This document shows, in pieces, positions 38,526-50,984 of a stretch of 64,000 nt of DNA. The notes under the pieces were generated by a model. That model made no database searches, was not told the DNA's origin, and saw only the letters and a program-made list of their open reading frames with translations. Where the stretch lies: positions 1,351,223,550-1,351,287,549 of the forward strand of contig OY856411.1 in the NCBI GenBank assembly GCA_963693085.1. Reading direction: 5' to 3'. Origin of the DNA: Alisma plantago-aquatica (Eukaryota > Streptophyta > Magnoliopsida > Alismatales > Alismataceae). The translations under genes and the position numbers were made by a program. Within the stretch, counting starts at the first letter, position 1, and the number at the start of each line of letters is the position of its first letter.

Positions 38526-38750
38526 AGGGTAAGAATTCTAGGAGTACAAGACAGAAAAAGATGAGGCTACTATTGCTTATAGGCATGCTATTTCGGGCAC
38601 TCAGTATCAAATCAAGCCAGGCCGGTGTCATATGAACCCATGAGTCCTCGTTAACCTACTGGGGCGGAGGAAAATATTGTCAGCCCCCAGGTTCTGACCC
38701 TTTCTAGACACCATCACTTTCAACTTTGTACCCTAGTAGCTACCATATAA

Positions 38751-38762
38751 GCTCTGATACCA
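38751..38762 (-). other. Tekay-1 primer binding site (tRNA-iMet)
   Basis: TGGTATCAGAGC on the minus strand is complementary to the 3' end of plant initiator methionine tRNA. It starts three bases from the LTR end. Confidence 0.9.
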
Positions 38763-38765
38763 AGT

Positions 38766-41495
38766 TGTAAAGAGGTAAGATCACCCCTCACTAAAATTTA
38801 ATAGAAAATACAAAACATCCCTCAATTACATAAAACTTTGATGAGGAAGGATGCATGCATAATAATTCCATTTAAATAAGCATGTATCAAATACATAAAT
38901 GTCAATAGTAGCATCGGAAGAAAAAGATGAGAAGCCTATGATATTCCATGGCTTATATCAAAAGTTTATAACATAGCCTGAACAACAAACTACAAGATCT
39001 AACAATAGCAACCTAGTCATGATGGTCGCTCTATTCCTGTCCTGGTACTCCTTGCCCGTGATCTAGTCCTTGCCCTGGTCCTAGGTGGTTGGGGGTCACC
39101 CAGCAAGAGAGAGAGAAGTATGTATTAAAACATGACTAAGGACAAATACATTTATAACATATGACAAAGTAAAGATTCACTACACTAAGAGATTGCAAGA
39201 GTATGAGGCATGTTAACAATTTAGATTTTTTGCCAAACAAATAACATGTAAAGAGCAAGCATGATACATTATGAATAAATTAAGCTATTATAGGGCTGAG
39301 GCACCTACCTAACCTCAGCCAAGAGGAGAGGGGAAATGCACATCCCAAACCTCATATATAAATAAAAATGGGGAGAAAATGTGCATTCCCCAAAGTGAAA
39401 TTACACATGCCCTCTATGGGTGGTTTGTACTCATGTACACTATATTAGTTAACTAGTCATATACATCATTAACATGCTTTAAATACTCAAATGGCATATA
39501 TGAGAAGTTTGCAACATTGCAGGTGGGGTCCAAGACCCAAAAATCATCAAAGTATTCAAAATAAGTAACATATAATGTAACTGGCATATAGGATCAATTC
39601 TTAATAAGCAAGTTATGGTGCAACAAGTAGATGGCTCATGCCTCAATTGGAAATTAGGTTGGATTAAAAAGATGCCCAACTTAGGTGTTAGAATGCACAT
39701 ACCTGACTTAAATCCCTAGATGTGATTTTTCCACCAAATGATTAATTCCAAGTCTCTTTAACCCCTAGGTACAAGGTTCATTATATATATTAGATATTTG
39801 AAAGAGATTAAGTGTAAAATGTCCAAAGTTTGGACCTTCTAAAAACCATTGATTTTGGGATTAAAAACCTGACCAATCGATTCCTAATATTTTTCTAGTT
39901 AAGAAAACATATTTATTTATCAAAATCGGACTTAGGATGCATTAGTTATCATTTTTAGAATATTTTGTATGTTTAAGATGGTACACACATTAAATATCGA
40001 AATAAAACTGATATTTAGTAATCGAAAACTCCAAATTCTAATTCTACTTGAAATTAGCTTTCCAATGAGTATATATTTGCATCTTTCCTATAAAGCATCA
40101 ATTTTCTACGAATTAAACGATTTGGACCAATCAGAAAAATAGAAAATGTCACGTAGGCCTCATAGCCAATGAGGGAACAGATGGCCGAAATGCCTCTTGC
40201 ATTAAAGAAGAAAGGGATGGGCACACGGGGGCAAAATTGTAAAAATCAAATGGGTTTTCTTCTAGCTCTCACGCGAGCCATGGCCGCGGAGGAGAAGCTT
40301 GCCCGATTGGGCATTTCCTCATTTCTTGACCAAATCGGACGTATAAGTACTCAAAACGAAGAGGAAAGAGAGACGAACTCACCGAAAGGCTCAATTTTGT
40401 TGCTTATATCACCAAGAAGGTAGGAAGAGGGCTGCAAGTTAGGGAAGAAGATGGTCAAAGCTAAATGGGGGATCTTCGGCCAAATTAGTGCTAGGGAGGA
40501 GTTTTTAGGGGGCGACGGAGGTATGGGGATATCTTTTTATATGTGAGGATGCTCGTTGAGCCACAACAACAAAGGGGCAGAGCAGCATTGGTCGGCACTG
40601 TTGGGTATTTCGGCCACAGTGCACGATAGTGGACAAGTAATGGCTTGAACGAAGCGTCAGAGCAAGGTGGTTCATTTGGCGAAGAAATCTCGTGAAACGG
40701 TGAAGAGGAGAGGGAGAACGGGTTGCGGAACTGAGGAGTCCTAGGCTTCCCAATGACTAGAGGTAGGAGACAAGCTCCTAGCCAATGGATTGAGATCATA
40801 TGATGATCGGGGGCATGACAATGAAATCAATGACATAAATGAAATTTGATTGGTATTCTATAGTCATACTTTATTGAAACTTGTAAAATCCATTTGAATG
40901 GTCAAACAAAGTCCAAATGACCTCAAATTTTAACCATAGGTTTATGAAAACACCTAGAACGATTCTATGCATTTAAGTTTTCGTTTTACCCCATACAAGG
41001 CTCCTGATAAATTTATTTCCTATTAACATATATATTAGTGTATAAATTGAGTAAATTAATGTGAAGAGGCATTATGACAATTTTTATTGTTGTATTTTCA
41101 AGATAGGCCAACCAAGAGGCTTTCCCCACTCGATTAATTACATTTCATAATTTTATACACTCATAAGGAGAGAGAAAAATAAAGGGGGTTATTAATTCCT
41201 TAACATTAATTATTTTTCACCCATTACACATGAGATTTGTATAATAACATTATCCATTGATAAAATCTTATTTATGCAACAATTATTTCGTTTTTGGGAA
41301 CATTTGCATCATTTTCCTTACTAAAAGTAATAATAGAGGTATTTCGTGCACTAACCCTTGTGTTGGCATGTATATGTTATCCAGACCATTAAATTTCCAT
41401 AAATTCAATATTAAGGACAAAGTAAAGGGGAAAATGAGATAGCACAAAATATGGTGTGGAAATTGCAAATTTTATTTGACACTCAGTTCGTTATA
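38766..41495 (-). repeat. Tekay-1 5' LTR
   Basis: It is a direct repeat of 14251-16989. The first bases on the minus strand read TATAACGAACTG, so the terminal TG appears mutated. The primer site follows three bases after its inner end. Confidence 0.93.
40534..40541 (-). promoter_or_regulatory. TATA box, Tekay-1 5' LTR
   Basis: TATAAAAA on the minus strand is retained although neighbouring bases differ from the other LTR copy. It would drive transcription towards gag. Confidence 0.45.
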
Positions 41496-43242
41496 AATCC
41501 AACTGGGAGATTATTATGTAATCTTGTAAAACTGAAAATAGTTATGATATTCGTTTCTACTACTATTCTTGTATACTATAGTTATGATATTCGTTTCTAC
41601 TGCTATTCTTGTATACCATTCTTTTGAGAAATAAAAAAGCATAAACCTATTCCATCATACTTATAGTGTGTTTGCATTGTAAGTGTTTATTTCTCAAATT
41701 GAGTAAGGAGTGGATCCCCTCTCAATTCTCACTCCTTACAATATGGTATCATAGCCTTAGCAGCCAGATTATTACTATTTCAATTTTATCTCCCTATGTA
41801 AAACCCTTACCATAAGTGGAGATCCTTGCTGAGATGTTTACCCTAGATTTTATACTATATAATGAATGAAAGATGTAGAGTGGGATGAAGTACATTGAGG
41901 ATCTTAAGTTGATAACCTTAATGTGATGGGACCCATAAGCTCGTACCCTACAACATAGGTTAGTTGTGATATATCTCTTTGAATGATGAGATATGACTTT
42001 GGGATGGAGTTAGGTAGTGAGGATGTTAAAATAGTAGGATATGGGAAATTTTATGGATTTTAATGATGTTTTCTTGAAACAAGTCACAATGAAGAGATGT
42101 ATTAAGCCTTGACAAATAAAAATGTACTTTTAGTTAGAATAGAAATCTCAAACCCTAGTTTTGAGCGTGGAGTGATGACTAGGAAACCATGACATATATT
42201 AAATGTGTAGTGCACCTACCCAGTTTACTCCATTAAGTTGTTTAAAGATGACCCTTAGGGCTGGTAGCTTAGAACTACATGGACCTAAATTCAACACTAG
42301 GTGGATATTTTAGTTGGAGGTATGACCTATGTCTATAAAAAATGTACCCCTATATTTGATATATAACCTTAATACCTTTAAGTGTTGTTTAGTTTGACTT
42401 ATTAGGTTAAACCTTTTGAGAGTTGTAGTCTTGTAACATATAGACTCTTAGGTTAAATTTCAACTTTAAGGTTATTTGAATCAAACAATGAAGGCACTAA
42501 CTAACTTTTGAGTAACTTCCCCAATTAAGGTCAATAATATACACCTATTCCCTAAATAATATAGATGCATGAATTCTCTAAGTTGGCTCCATAACTACTA
42601 ACAAAGTAACTAAAGTTTGTATATTAATTTTTAGTTATCTAAAATTCTGACCATAAATAAGCTAAGTTAATTAGTGGTTAGGTTTAAAATGTATTAAAGT
42701 ATACAACTTGTTTCCCCTTTAACCCAAATTTCTATAAAATTAGTGATGTGGAAAATATACTCTAGAAAGTAAGCTAAACACTTTAAAATGTCAAATTGAT
42801 ATACATAGAACATTGTCCCATGTAATCACAATAAATTGAAGTGTATAGTAAGCCTAATATGTGTAGTAAAATTTTGGATAATTCACTCAATAAGTTACAT
42901 ATGATACACCATGGTGCTCAAATATGATTAGTTGAATGTGCTTGTTAAATAACACACAAGCTTACACTTCAACCCTATTTTGTCAAATGGATTATATGAA
43001 ATGGTTGTTTCAGGAGATTAACGATTATAAAATACCTTGGTATAGTTTTGCATGTACTCAACTTAAAAGGGAGTCCTAATGTAGAAACGAAAATAGGATA
43101 TGAATTAATGATATAATTGTTTTTATTGATGAAACTACCAACATAACAAAGGCAACCCTAGTAAGTACATTATTTTTAAGAGAAATCTAGGTTTTGGTTG
43201 ATTGGATGTAGGGTATGAAATCCTGTTTAAGGGGTGGAGTAG
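41496..43242. other. Old retroelement remnants without genes
   Basis: AT-rich sequence with no readable protein follows Tekay-1. AACTGGGAGATT (41500-41511), then about 230 bp ending CTCCTTACA (41740), then TATGGTATCATAGCC resembles the PPT, LTR and primer site of a Ty1/copia element. If so, this is a decayed copia LTR. The stretch 41760-43225 shows nothing further that I recognise. Confidence 0.35.
41541..41620. repeat. 40-bp tandem duplication
   Basis: GTTATGATATTCGTTTCTAC starts at 41541 and again at 41581, and the two 40-bp units differ at few positions. It lies inside the copia-like LTR. Confidence 0.95.
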
Positions 43243-43447
43243 TGTAACATACCAAACTTTAAGTATATTCCCTAATTTTGGCTTTATTATTTTTGTTTCC
43301 TTTTAGGATTGGTTCTAATCTATTTATCCCTAGTTTAGAAGGGAAAGAGGTACATTAGGTGCTTATGGACATAGTAATCAAGCCTAATGCCCTTTCCTAG
43401 ATATCCTTTGTGTTATCAGATCATTTAAAATTTTAGTATGGGATTAG
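43226..43447 (+). mobile_element. PPT and start of a plus-strand LTR, cut by Tekay-2
   Basis: TTTAAGGGGTGGAGTAG (43226-43242) is a good gypsy-type polypurine tract and is followed directly by TGTAACATACC, a likely LTR start at 43243. Only about 205 bp remain before the Tekay-2 LTR at 43448. Confidence 0.5.
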
Positions 43448-45445
43448 TGTGACGCCCCACGCTACACAAAGCGAGATTACTCAAAACAAAAGACAATCAA
43501 TCGCTAACCAACAGATCACAAAAAAAAATACTGGAAATTAAAACTATTTTCATTCAGATCCAAACATCAAGAAGCTTTACATATGAGTCTTCTCACATCA
43601 TAGGATTCTTCCCATGCATGTCATCAGCCTGTTATAAGGAAATCTGTCCCGAACATAAATACATACATATCCAGATTTGTCCATATGTTTGAGATTACAC
43701 AATCCAAACATGTATAGGAACACATCGACAAAATGCATCCAACAACCATCCCAAAGACCTCAATGTACAGGGATGACTCTAGGACTCTAACAATAAAAGA
43801 ACCACCAGCAACACTTCCAACCCTGTCAGGTACTATCTTTCTTGTTGTTGCTCAGCCTCCGCTGCACGATCTCTGCCTCATCATGCACGTCTACCTAAAA
43901 GGATGTGGGAAACCCACGAGGTGAGATTTCAAATCTCAATGGGAGATATAACTCTCCACCAACACTATTATTATCACAAATAAGGTGATGAAAGAGAAAC
44001 AACAAAGCTACATCCATGGTAAGTAGGTAAATCATTACTAACGAATAAGTAATTACTACTAGATTATGAAACATATTAACATTATAAAAGGAATATGAAG
44101 AACAAGTATAGCCTCCACCAGCTATACAATATAAAAGCAAGCAAGGCATCATCCAATGTTTCTGTATTTGCTCCTATACGAGTATGCTACATGGCTGATT
44201 ACATATTTTATTTATGCCCCGAGGATTTGAGGCATACCACCCAAATCTCACCGACCACTGCTAAGTCAAAATCAGTGCCATACAAGGTCTAGTAGAAGAG
44301 ATAAAATCCATGACCTCACCCTCTCGATCAGTATAAGTGAACATGTAGTGACATCATCAGTCAGATTGTTACCAGCGACATATAGTCTAGCTGTACAAGC
44401 CTAGCCCGCCTTGGTATAGGTCACGATGCTAGTGAAACTGAGCTATGGCCCACAGTCCCACTGCTGCCAGGGTATGGCTCCATCCAATCATGTATCACAA
44501 TTGTTGAGCTACGGTCTAAAGCCATAATCCTCCTAGGGTATGGCCCATAGCCAATCATGTATCACATAACTAGGACGTAATGGGATATTCATCCTCACCC
44601 CCGCATATTCAAAAATATGTGCTCTGAGTTAAACTCATTTCACCATTCGGCAAATGTTGACACTGAATGGATCTATTGCACAAGGCAAATATACATGATT
44701 AGGTTCCACTTTATTAGTTAAACCATTTAAGTGTCTTTTAGCATCAATTAAGTTACAATGTATTAAACCATAACTAATTCTACAAAGATAAGGGCATAGC
44801 ATCCTTCCCGCAGATACATAGGGTGTGAACTTATCACATTGGCACCACCTGATGCATGTATTATTGCTATTCACATAATCATCAACAAAGCCACATGCCA
44901 TGGGATATCAATCCCTCAACTTTATCAGTAGGGAACATTGTCTTATGTCAGAATAACAATCATTTTTAGGTCATAAGGCCCAACCTCTATATTCTTGTAT
45001 CACCTGCATAATCAGCATCCCACACAAGGCATATTCAATTCTTGTCTCACATCATATCCATCATAGCACACACTAGCTATGATAATCAATTCCACGACAC
45101 CTGCATGGTTAGAAGATCACAACTATAAGAGAGATAATCACATAACATCATATCCAGCCATGGTAAATGTATAAGAAAGACTTATTTTCTTATAGGGTTA
45201 AGAGTTTCCACTTTTGCCGATTAGAGTTCATGAGTTTGAGGTCAATCAACCACCCTAGAACCACCACCCTCCAACATAATGGAGTGTGTCATGATAAAGC
45301 AACATCATTAGAGAAGATTGGAGATCATACAAAACATAGAAACACGTGTGTATACATGGTTAATGTTAGATGTCCATACATGTTTCACAACCACATACTA
45401 TCACCACATGTTAACCTCTTAACCTCATGGGTCGTGGCTACCCTC

Positions 45446-45645
45446 CTTAGTATGTCACGACTGTGGCATACACCATGGTACCTCAACCTTCACTCTCACA
45501 CCATGTCGCGACCCTCTTCTTCATGTCACGCCTGTGGCATTAGGGTTAGGGTTTCACTCCACCTTTCAACCATCATGTCGTGACCAAGGTCCTCAAGCCC
45601 CTCTATGTCGTGACCACTGTGCCTCATCACTAGCATGTCGCAAGC
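45446..45645. repeat. Cluster of TGTCGYGAC-type words in the Tekay-2 LTR
   Basis: ATGTCACGACTGTGGCAT, ATGTCGCGACC, ATGTCACGCCTGTGGCAT, ATGTCGTGACC (twice) and ATGTCGCAAGC occur within 200 bp. A second group lies at 46973-47160 (ATGTCGCGACCGTGACAC, GGTCGCGACC, GTTGCGACC). Confidence 0.7.
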
Positions 45646-46806
45646 ACCACTCCAAGGACTGTCTCCACCATGCCAAGGCAAGAATCTAGGGGTTTCAAGG
45701 CCGCTGGGCTCCAAAGGTCTCAACCCAACGTCACTAGGTCAAACACCACCATAATCTGGGACACCTCAACCAAATCCAACTAGGTCTCGACCATCCCAAA
45801 GGGGCTATGTTGTAACTGTGATGATCATGCCCATGCCTCGATCACCAAACCTCCTAGTTTGTGACTATGCCAAGGGGTAAACACCTAGGTCACCAAAACA
45901 AGTGCAAAACTAGGCAAGAACCATGCTCACTAGGGAAGGAGACTCAAACAAAACAATATCTACAAGCCCTAAGGTAAGGTCCAAGAAAAGCATGACTAAA
46001 GGAAGAGAAACCAAAGCCAAGATGAACAAATCCGAAACTAGCCTCTCACTTAATTCTAGGTGTTCAAACACCAAGCATGGGGGCTAGATCAAGGGTCAAA
46101 CGTGGGGAAAGAGACTTCATATCATCATATCTACCCAAAACTAATACAAGAAGGTTAGGGTTCTGGGTTGCTCCCAGACCAATCCTGATAACTCTTCCCA
46201 ACCAATTCTAGGGTTAAGCTTCATATTCTAACATGATAGAGGAACATCTTAGAGAGAAAAAACAACACTACATATCAATAAGTGCAATAATATAGAAGGT
46301 TTTGTGTTATATAACCCGCCTTAAGAAGATCACCACCAAAGCTCCAAGATCAAGAGCTTCTAAGAACACGACCTAAGGGTAGCTCCACCGAAAGCTCCAC
46401 TCTTTTCCACAAAAGCACCTCAAGAAGAGAGAAACACCAAGGTCAAAGGATAGCTCAAGAGGAGAGATCAAAACCTCAAAATCAAACCAAATAAAGAAGG
46501 GATAAAAGAGAAAAGAAACTCCCTCTCTCACACCCAATAGTATTACCTTGTCAACACATGGCCCAAGGATGAGAAAAAGGAAGAATATGGGGTAGGAGAT
46601 CTGAAGGAATACCAAAGAAAGAAGATAAAGAACTCACCAGAGCTAGAGCTGGCCAAGGATCACTACTATCAATGCATGCAAGAGATGAGCCACCTCCAAG
46701 GTGCCAAGAACACACCTTCTTGCTCCACCAAGCTCCAAGGGTGAGCACAAGAGAAGGAAGGAAGAAGATGACTGAAAAGAACCACTTGCATGGAGAGAAG
46801 AGGGTT

Positions 46807-46814
46807 CATATATC
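46807..46814 (-). promoter_or_regulatory. Candidate TATA box of the Tekay-2 LTR
   Basis: GATATATG on the minus strand lies about 720 bp from the LTR start, followed by a pyrimidine-rich stretch (CCCTCTTCTCTCC). No second LTR copy is available for comparison. Confidence 0.3.
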
Positions 46815-47528
46815 AAAGGAGAAGGGGTAAGGCAAAGGATGAGGTGTCAATGAGATAGAGATCCAAAGGAACACTTGTCCACTAACATGGAAAACATGCA
46901 ACCATATAAAGTCCGCATGTAAGAGATGGTGATACCCCCTAGGTTGGATATCGACCATCCAAGCAAATGACCCTATGTCGCGACCGTGACACACTTAGGG
47001 TCCCAAGGTCGTCACACCAAGACCACCCCCAAAAGCCTAGGTCGAGACACACCTCGCCTACCTCCACCTCGACCCAAGACAACCCTGGTTGCGACCAACT
47101 CACCAAGGGGGAAATGCCACGACTATGAAACCCCACAATAGTTTTGGGTCGCGACCTAGGTCAAGGCAAAACAACAATGTCACAAGGCTAAGGCACCCAA
47201 ACCCTAGAAAATCATGATCTCCACTAAGGGTGATACTATTCAACCAAGAGCCAAACAAGGCGCCACAAAGGACCACACTCTCCCTCAAGAAGCCATGAGA
47301 GAGAAGGAACACTCTAGAGGTGGAAAATTGCACATCAACCCTTTATATTGTGTAATTTGCAATTTGCACCAAAACTAACACAAAAAGCACAAACATCAAT
47401 CAAACAAGCTCAACTGGAGACTTAACCTCTCCACAAGACATAATAACATATCAAAAATTAGAGCAAGGTTCTAAGCACATGATCAAGACAAAACAAATAG
47501 GGTTACATCAAAACTCATGTCAGGGTCC

Positions 47529-48660
47529 TTACAAGCTATAAACCCCTAACAAGAATTTCACCCTCAAAATCCTAACAAAAAAGAGAGGGTACTTCCTCTT
47601 CATCTCTTCCTTGAGCTCCCATGTGGCTTCCTCAACACCACAATGGTTCCATAGAACATTTAAAAGCACTAGGTCCTTCTTCTGCAACTTCTTCAATCTT
47701 CTGTCAAGGATCAACACATGGCCTTCAACATAAAACATGTCCTCATTAAGCTCCACCTCCACAGGTTGTAACATCAAATCTGTATCTGGATGGCACTTCC
47801 TCAACATACTCACATGAAACACTGGATGTAACCTATGCAACTCAAGTGGCAACTCCAGCCTATAGGCCACCTTCACAATGTGTGCCACCACTGGGTATGG
47901 TCCCATAAATCTGGGAGCCAACTTACCCTTTTTCCCAAACCTCAGAACACCTTTCCAAGGAGAGACCTTGAGGTACACTCTGTCTCCCACTTAGAACTCC
48001 AAGGGTCTACGACGGTTATCTGCATACAACTTTTATATGTCCTGTGCTGCCTTCAACTATTACCAGATCACTTTGATCTTTTCTGTTGTCTATTGCACAA
48101 GCTCAGGACCAAGAAGCTGGTATTCTCCCGTCACATACCAGAACGACGAAGTCCTGCAACGCCTCCCATAAAACATGTCATATGGTGCCATGTCGATGCT
48201 ACTCTGACAACTATTGTTGTAGGAAAACTCTATCAAACTAAGATGTATGTCCCAACTGCCCAAAAACTGAAGAACACAAGCTCTCAATAGATCCTCTAAG
48301 GTCTGAATGGTCCTCTCAAACTGGCCATCTGTCTGTGGGTGAAAGGCAGTGTTGAACCTCAATTGCATACCCAAAGTTGTGTGCAGTCACTCCCAAAAGT
48401 GACTTGTGAAATGAGGGCCTCTATCAGACATGATAGTTGTTGGAACACCATCTAAACGTACAATCTCATCAACATAGATCTTGGCAAGCTTCTCAGCTGT
48501 GTATGTCATCTTTACAGGAAGAAAATGTGTTGACTTCATCAACCTATCAACGATCACTTAAATGGAATCATGACCTTTGGTTGTCCAAGGCAGACCAACC
48601 ACAAAGTCCATAGTCACATGATCCCATTTCCATTGTGGTATTGGTAACGGTTGCAACATC
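47529..48660 (-). pseudogene. Tekay-2 integrase with C-terminal chromodomain
   Basis: The C-terminal frame (47529-47990) carries GKLAPRFMGPYPVVAHIVKV, HPVFHVSMLRK and the chromodomain-like LVLLNVLWNHCGVEEATWEL. The core is broken: 48090-48374 keeps Glu in HPQTDGQFERTIQTLEDLL, and the second Asp lies in [10 protein letters not shown] near 48430, beyond a stop. The first Asp region (about 48540-48570) is in a stretch with further stops. The chromodomain resembles that of Tekay-1, so both belong to the same clade although their LTRs differ. Confidence 0.83.
47534..47552 (-). other. Tekay-2 polypurine tract
   Basis: GTTAGGGGTTTATAGCT on the minus strand leads into the LTR start TGTAAGGACC. Confidence 0.5.
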
Positions 48661-48688
48661 CTACATGCTTTTGATGTTCTGCTTTAAC

Positions 48689-48958
48689 CTACTGACACAT
48701 AACGCATTGTGCCACAAACTCAGCCACGTCCCTCTTCAAGCCAGGCCACCAATACATATCCTTTAGATTGTGATACATCTTGGTACTACCTGGGTTCATA
48801 GTATACATGGATGAGTGGGCTACTTCCAGCATCATCTTTTGTAGGTCATCAAAATCAGGAACCACTATTCTACCATGGTAACAAACCGTCCCATCATCTG
48901 ACTCGTGGAAGCCATCACACTTCTTTCTACCAAACTCTGATTTGATTTTCCGTATCAT
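48689..48958 (-). pseudogene. Tekay-2 integrase zinc-binding domain
   Basis: VAHSSMYTMNPGSTKMYHNL and FVAQCVMCQ give the HHCC-type zinc region, although the first His context is altered (MNPG instead of the usual HPG). It ends in a stop directly after the Cys pair. Confidence 0.8.
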
Positions 48959-49298
48959 GGTATTGACATGTTGTGCTTCTCTGATCTACTGTCTCGGTGT
49001 GGGCTTCACATGTAGTTGTGCTAACAATCCTGCTATCAAGGAAACTTCCAGGTTAACATGCATCTAACGTAAGGATATAAGCATGTCTCTCTTGTGGCAC
49101 ACCAAAGAACTCAACTGGGCTCTATCCAAAGATGAAGAAAAAGACTTCCTTCTCAACGCATCTACCACAACATTCGCCTTCTAGATGGTAATCAATCATG
49201 CAATAGTAATCCTTGATCAATTCCATCCAACGTCGTTGCCTCATTTTCAAATCCTATTTTGAAAAGATGTACTTCAGGTTCTTGTGATCCGTTAATAT

Positions 49299-50500
49299 CT
49301 AACACTTCTCATCGTAAAGGTAGTGTCTCCAGATCTTCAAACCATGGACCACAACAGACAACTCTAGATCGTGGGTCGGGTAATTCTCATCGTATTTCTT
49401 AAGTTGTTTGGAAGCAAAATAAACCACTTGTTTGTCCTGCATCAAAACACAACCCAAACCATGTTTAGATGCATCACAGAAGACTATGTATCCCTTTCCT
49501 TGCTCAGGTAGGACCAGAACTAGTGCACTTGTCAACTTTTACTTAAACGTATGAAAAGCACACTGGCATTTGTCATCCCAGACGAACGACATGTCCTTCC
49601 TCATCAACTTTGTAAGGGGTAAAGTGATATCACTGAAGTCCTTTATGAACCTCCCATAATAGCCTGCCAAACCTAGAAAACTGCACACTTATATCAGTGT
49701 CATTGGTTGTTCCCACTCTGTCACTGACTCAACCTTCTTAGGGTCCACACAAACTCCCCCAGCAGATATAACATGCCCTAAGAAAGCTACCTTCTTTAAC
49801 CAGAACTCACATGTGTTGATCTTGGCATAAAGTTGATGCTACCTCAGCACGGTCAATGTCTGACGAAGATGTTGTTCATGTTGTTGATTGTCACGATTGT
49901 ATATCAAAATGTCATCTATAAAGAAAACTGCAAACTGAGCAAGAAACGGCCAGAACACTCTATTCATCAAGTCCATGAACATTTTCGGTGCATTAGTCAG
50001 CCCGAATAGCATAACCACAAACTCATAGTGACCATACCTCACTCTAAAATCTGACTTAGATATGTCATCTTCCTTGATCTTCAACTGGTGATATCCTGAC
50101 CTCAGGTCTATCTTTGAGAACATTGCCACACCACGTGACTAATCAAACATGTCATCTGTCCTTGGAAAGGGGTATTGGTTCTTTATCATCACCTTATTCA
50201 ACTATATGTAGCCTATTCACAACCTCATAGACCCATGCTTCTTATTTACAAACAGTACTAGAGAACCCCATGACGATGTACTCGGCTTGATGAAACCTTT
50301 GTCAAACAGCTCTTGCAACTATCTCTTCAACTCTGTCATCTCTGTCAAAGCCATTCTATATAGTGTCTGAGCTATCAGTTGCATTATGGGAATCAGATTG
50401 ATTTCAAAATCAATCTGTCTAGGTGGGGGAACACCTATAAGATCCTCAGGAAACACATCCTCAAACTCTCTGACAATTGGTTCCTACTAAATACCAGGAC
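49299..50500 (-). pseudogene. Tekay-2 reverse transcriptase and RNase H
   Basis: RT is spread over several frames: [40 protein letters not shown] and the active-site motif [12 protein letters not shown] lie at 49839-50129. More N-terminal RT sequence (50130-50500) is interrupted by stops. RNase H (49299-49535) has [18 protein letters not shown] and [22 protein letters not shown]. The Asp of the RT motif and the acidic RNase H residues are present, but the frame is too broken to work. Confidence 0.83.
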
Positions 50501-50762
50501 TCCTCACCTTAGTATCCAGCACATGTGCCAAGAACGCCTCACAACCATGTCTCAACAACTTCCCTACCACCATCATCGATACTAGACACGTCGGAAGAAT
50601 CTTTCTGTCTCCTTGGAAGATCCACATCTTGCCACCCTCTATTAATGTCTACTTCTTGGAACTACAATCCAAGACCACTATATACTTCTCCAAGGTGTCC
50701 ATTCCAAGGATTACATCGAAGCCATGCATGTCAAGTGGTATGAGATCCACTTGAATTGTGCC

Positions 50763-50984
50763 CTAAAAAGGAGAGACATAGGAAGGACACACCTCCTCTA
50801 ACACTGTAGAACCAACTATCGGGGTTTCCAACAACAAGATATCCCTCTTACAACTAACAGATAAAAGACAATTGTCAAGCCCTTCACAAGTGATAAAAGA
50901 GTGTGTTGCACCCAAGTCAACCAAAACAAATACAAAGCAAGAAGAAGACAAATCATAATGAAATAACTCCATCTGGCATGTCAC
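50763..50984 (-). pseudogene. Tekay-2 aspartic protease
   Basis: FVLVDLGATHSFITCEGL carries the retropepsin active-site motif. The usual D-S-G is D-L-G here, so the Ser next to the catalytic Asp is replaced. The open frame ends at 50763, and further protease sequence continues with stops towards RT. Confidence 0.8.

Larger units (their letters stand above)
14251..41495 (-). mobile_element. Tekay-1: Tekay/del-type Ty3/gypsy retrotransposon carrying a 17-kb nested insertion
   Basis: Two direct copies of a 2.7-kb LTR (14251-16989 and 38766-41495) flank a minus-strand gag (37580-38525) and pol (17028-20227). Pol ends in a chromodomain, which places it in the Tekay/del chromovirus branch. A primer site for initiator-Met tRNA lies at 38751-38762 and a purine-rich tract at 16990-17005. 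The five bases AAATC occur at both flanks (14246-14250; 41495-41499, allowing one lost base at the LTR end). Between gag and pol sits the LARD array, and the intervening protease region has been lost. Confidence 0.9.
43448..47533 (-). repeat. Tekay-2 3' LTR
   Basis: On the minus strand it begins TGTAAGGACCCTGACATG and ends CGTGGGGCGTCACA. Its inner edge abuts a purine tract and its outer edge interrupts the LTR starting at 43243. The second copy is not in the window, so the bounds rest on TG..CA ends and context. It contains two clusters of CG-rich words (TGTCGCGACC type). Confidence 0.75.

Noticed and set aside
45446..47160. Host gene cluster suggested by many medium-length frames in 45167-47333
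   Set aside because: The stretch lies inside the Tekay-2 LTR, the frames overlap on both strands, and none matches a known family.
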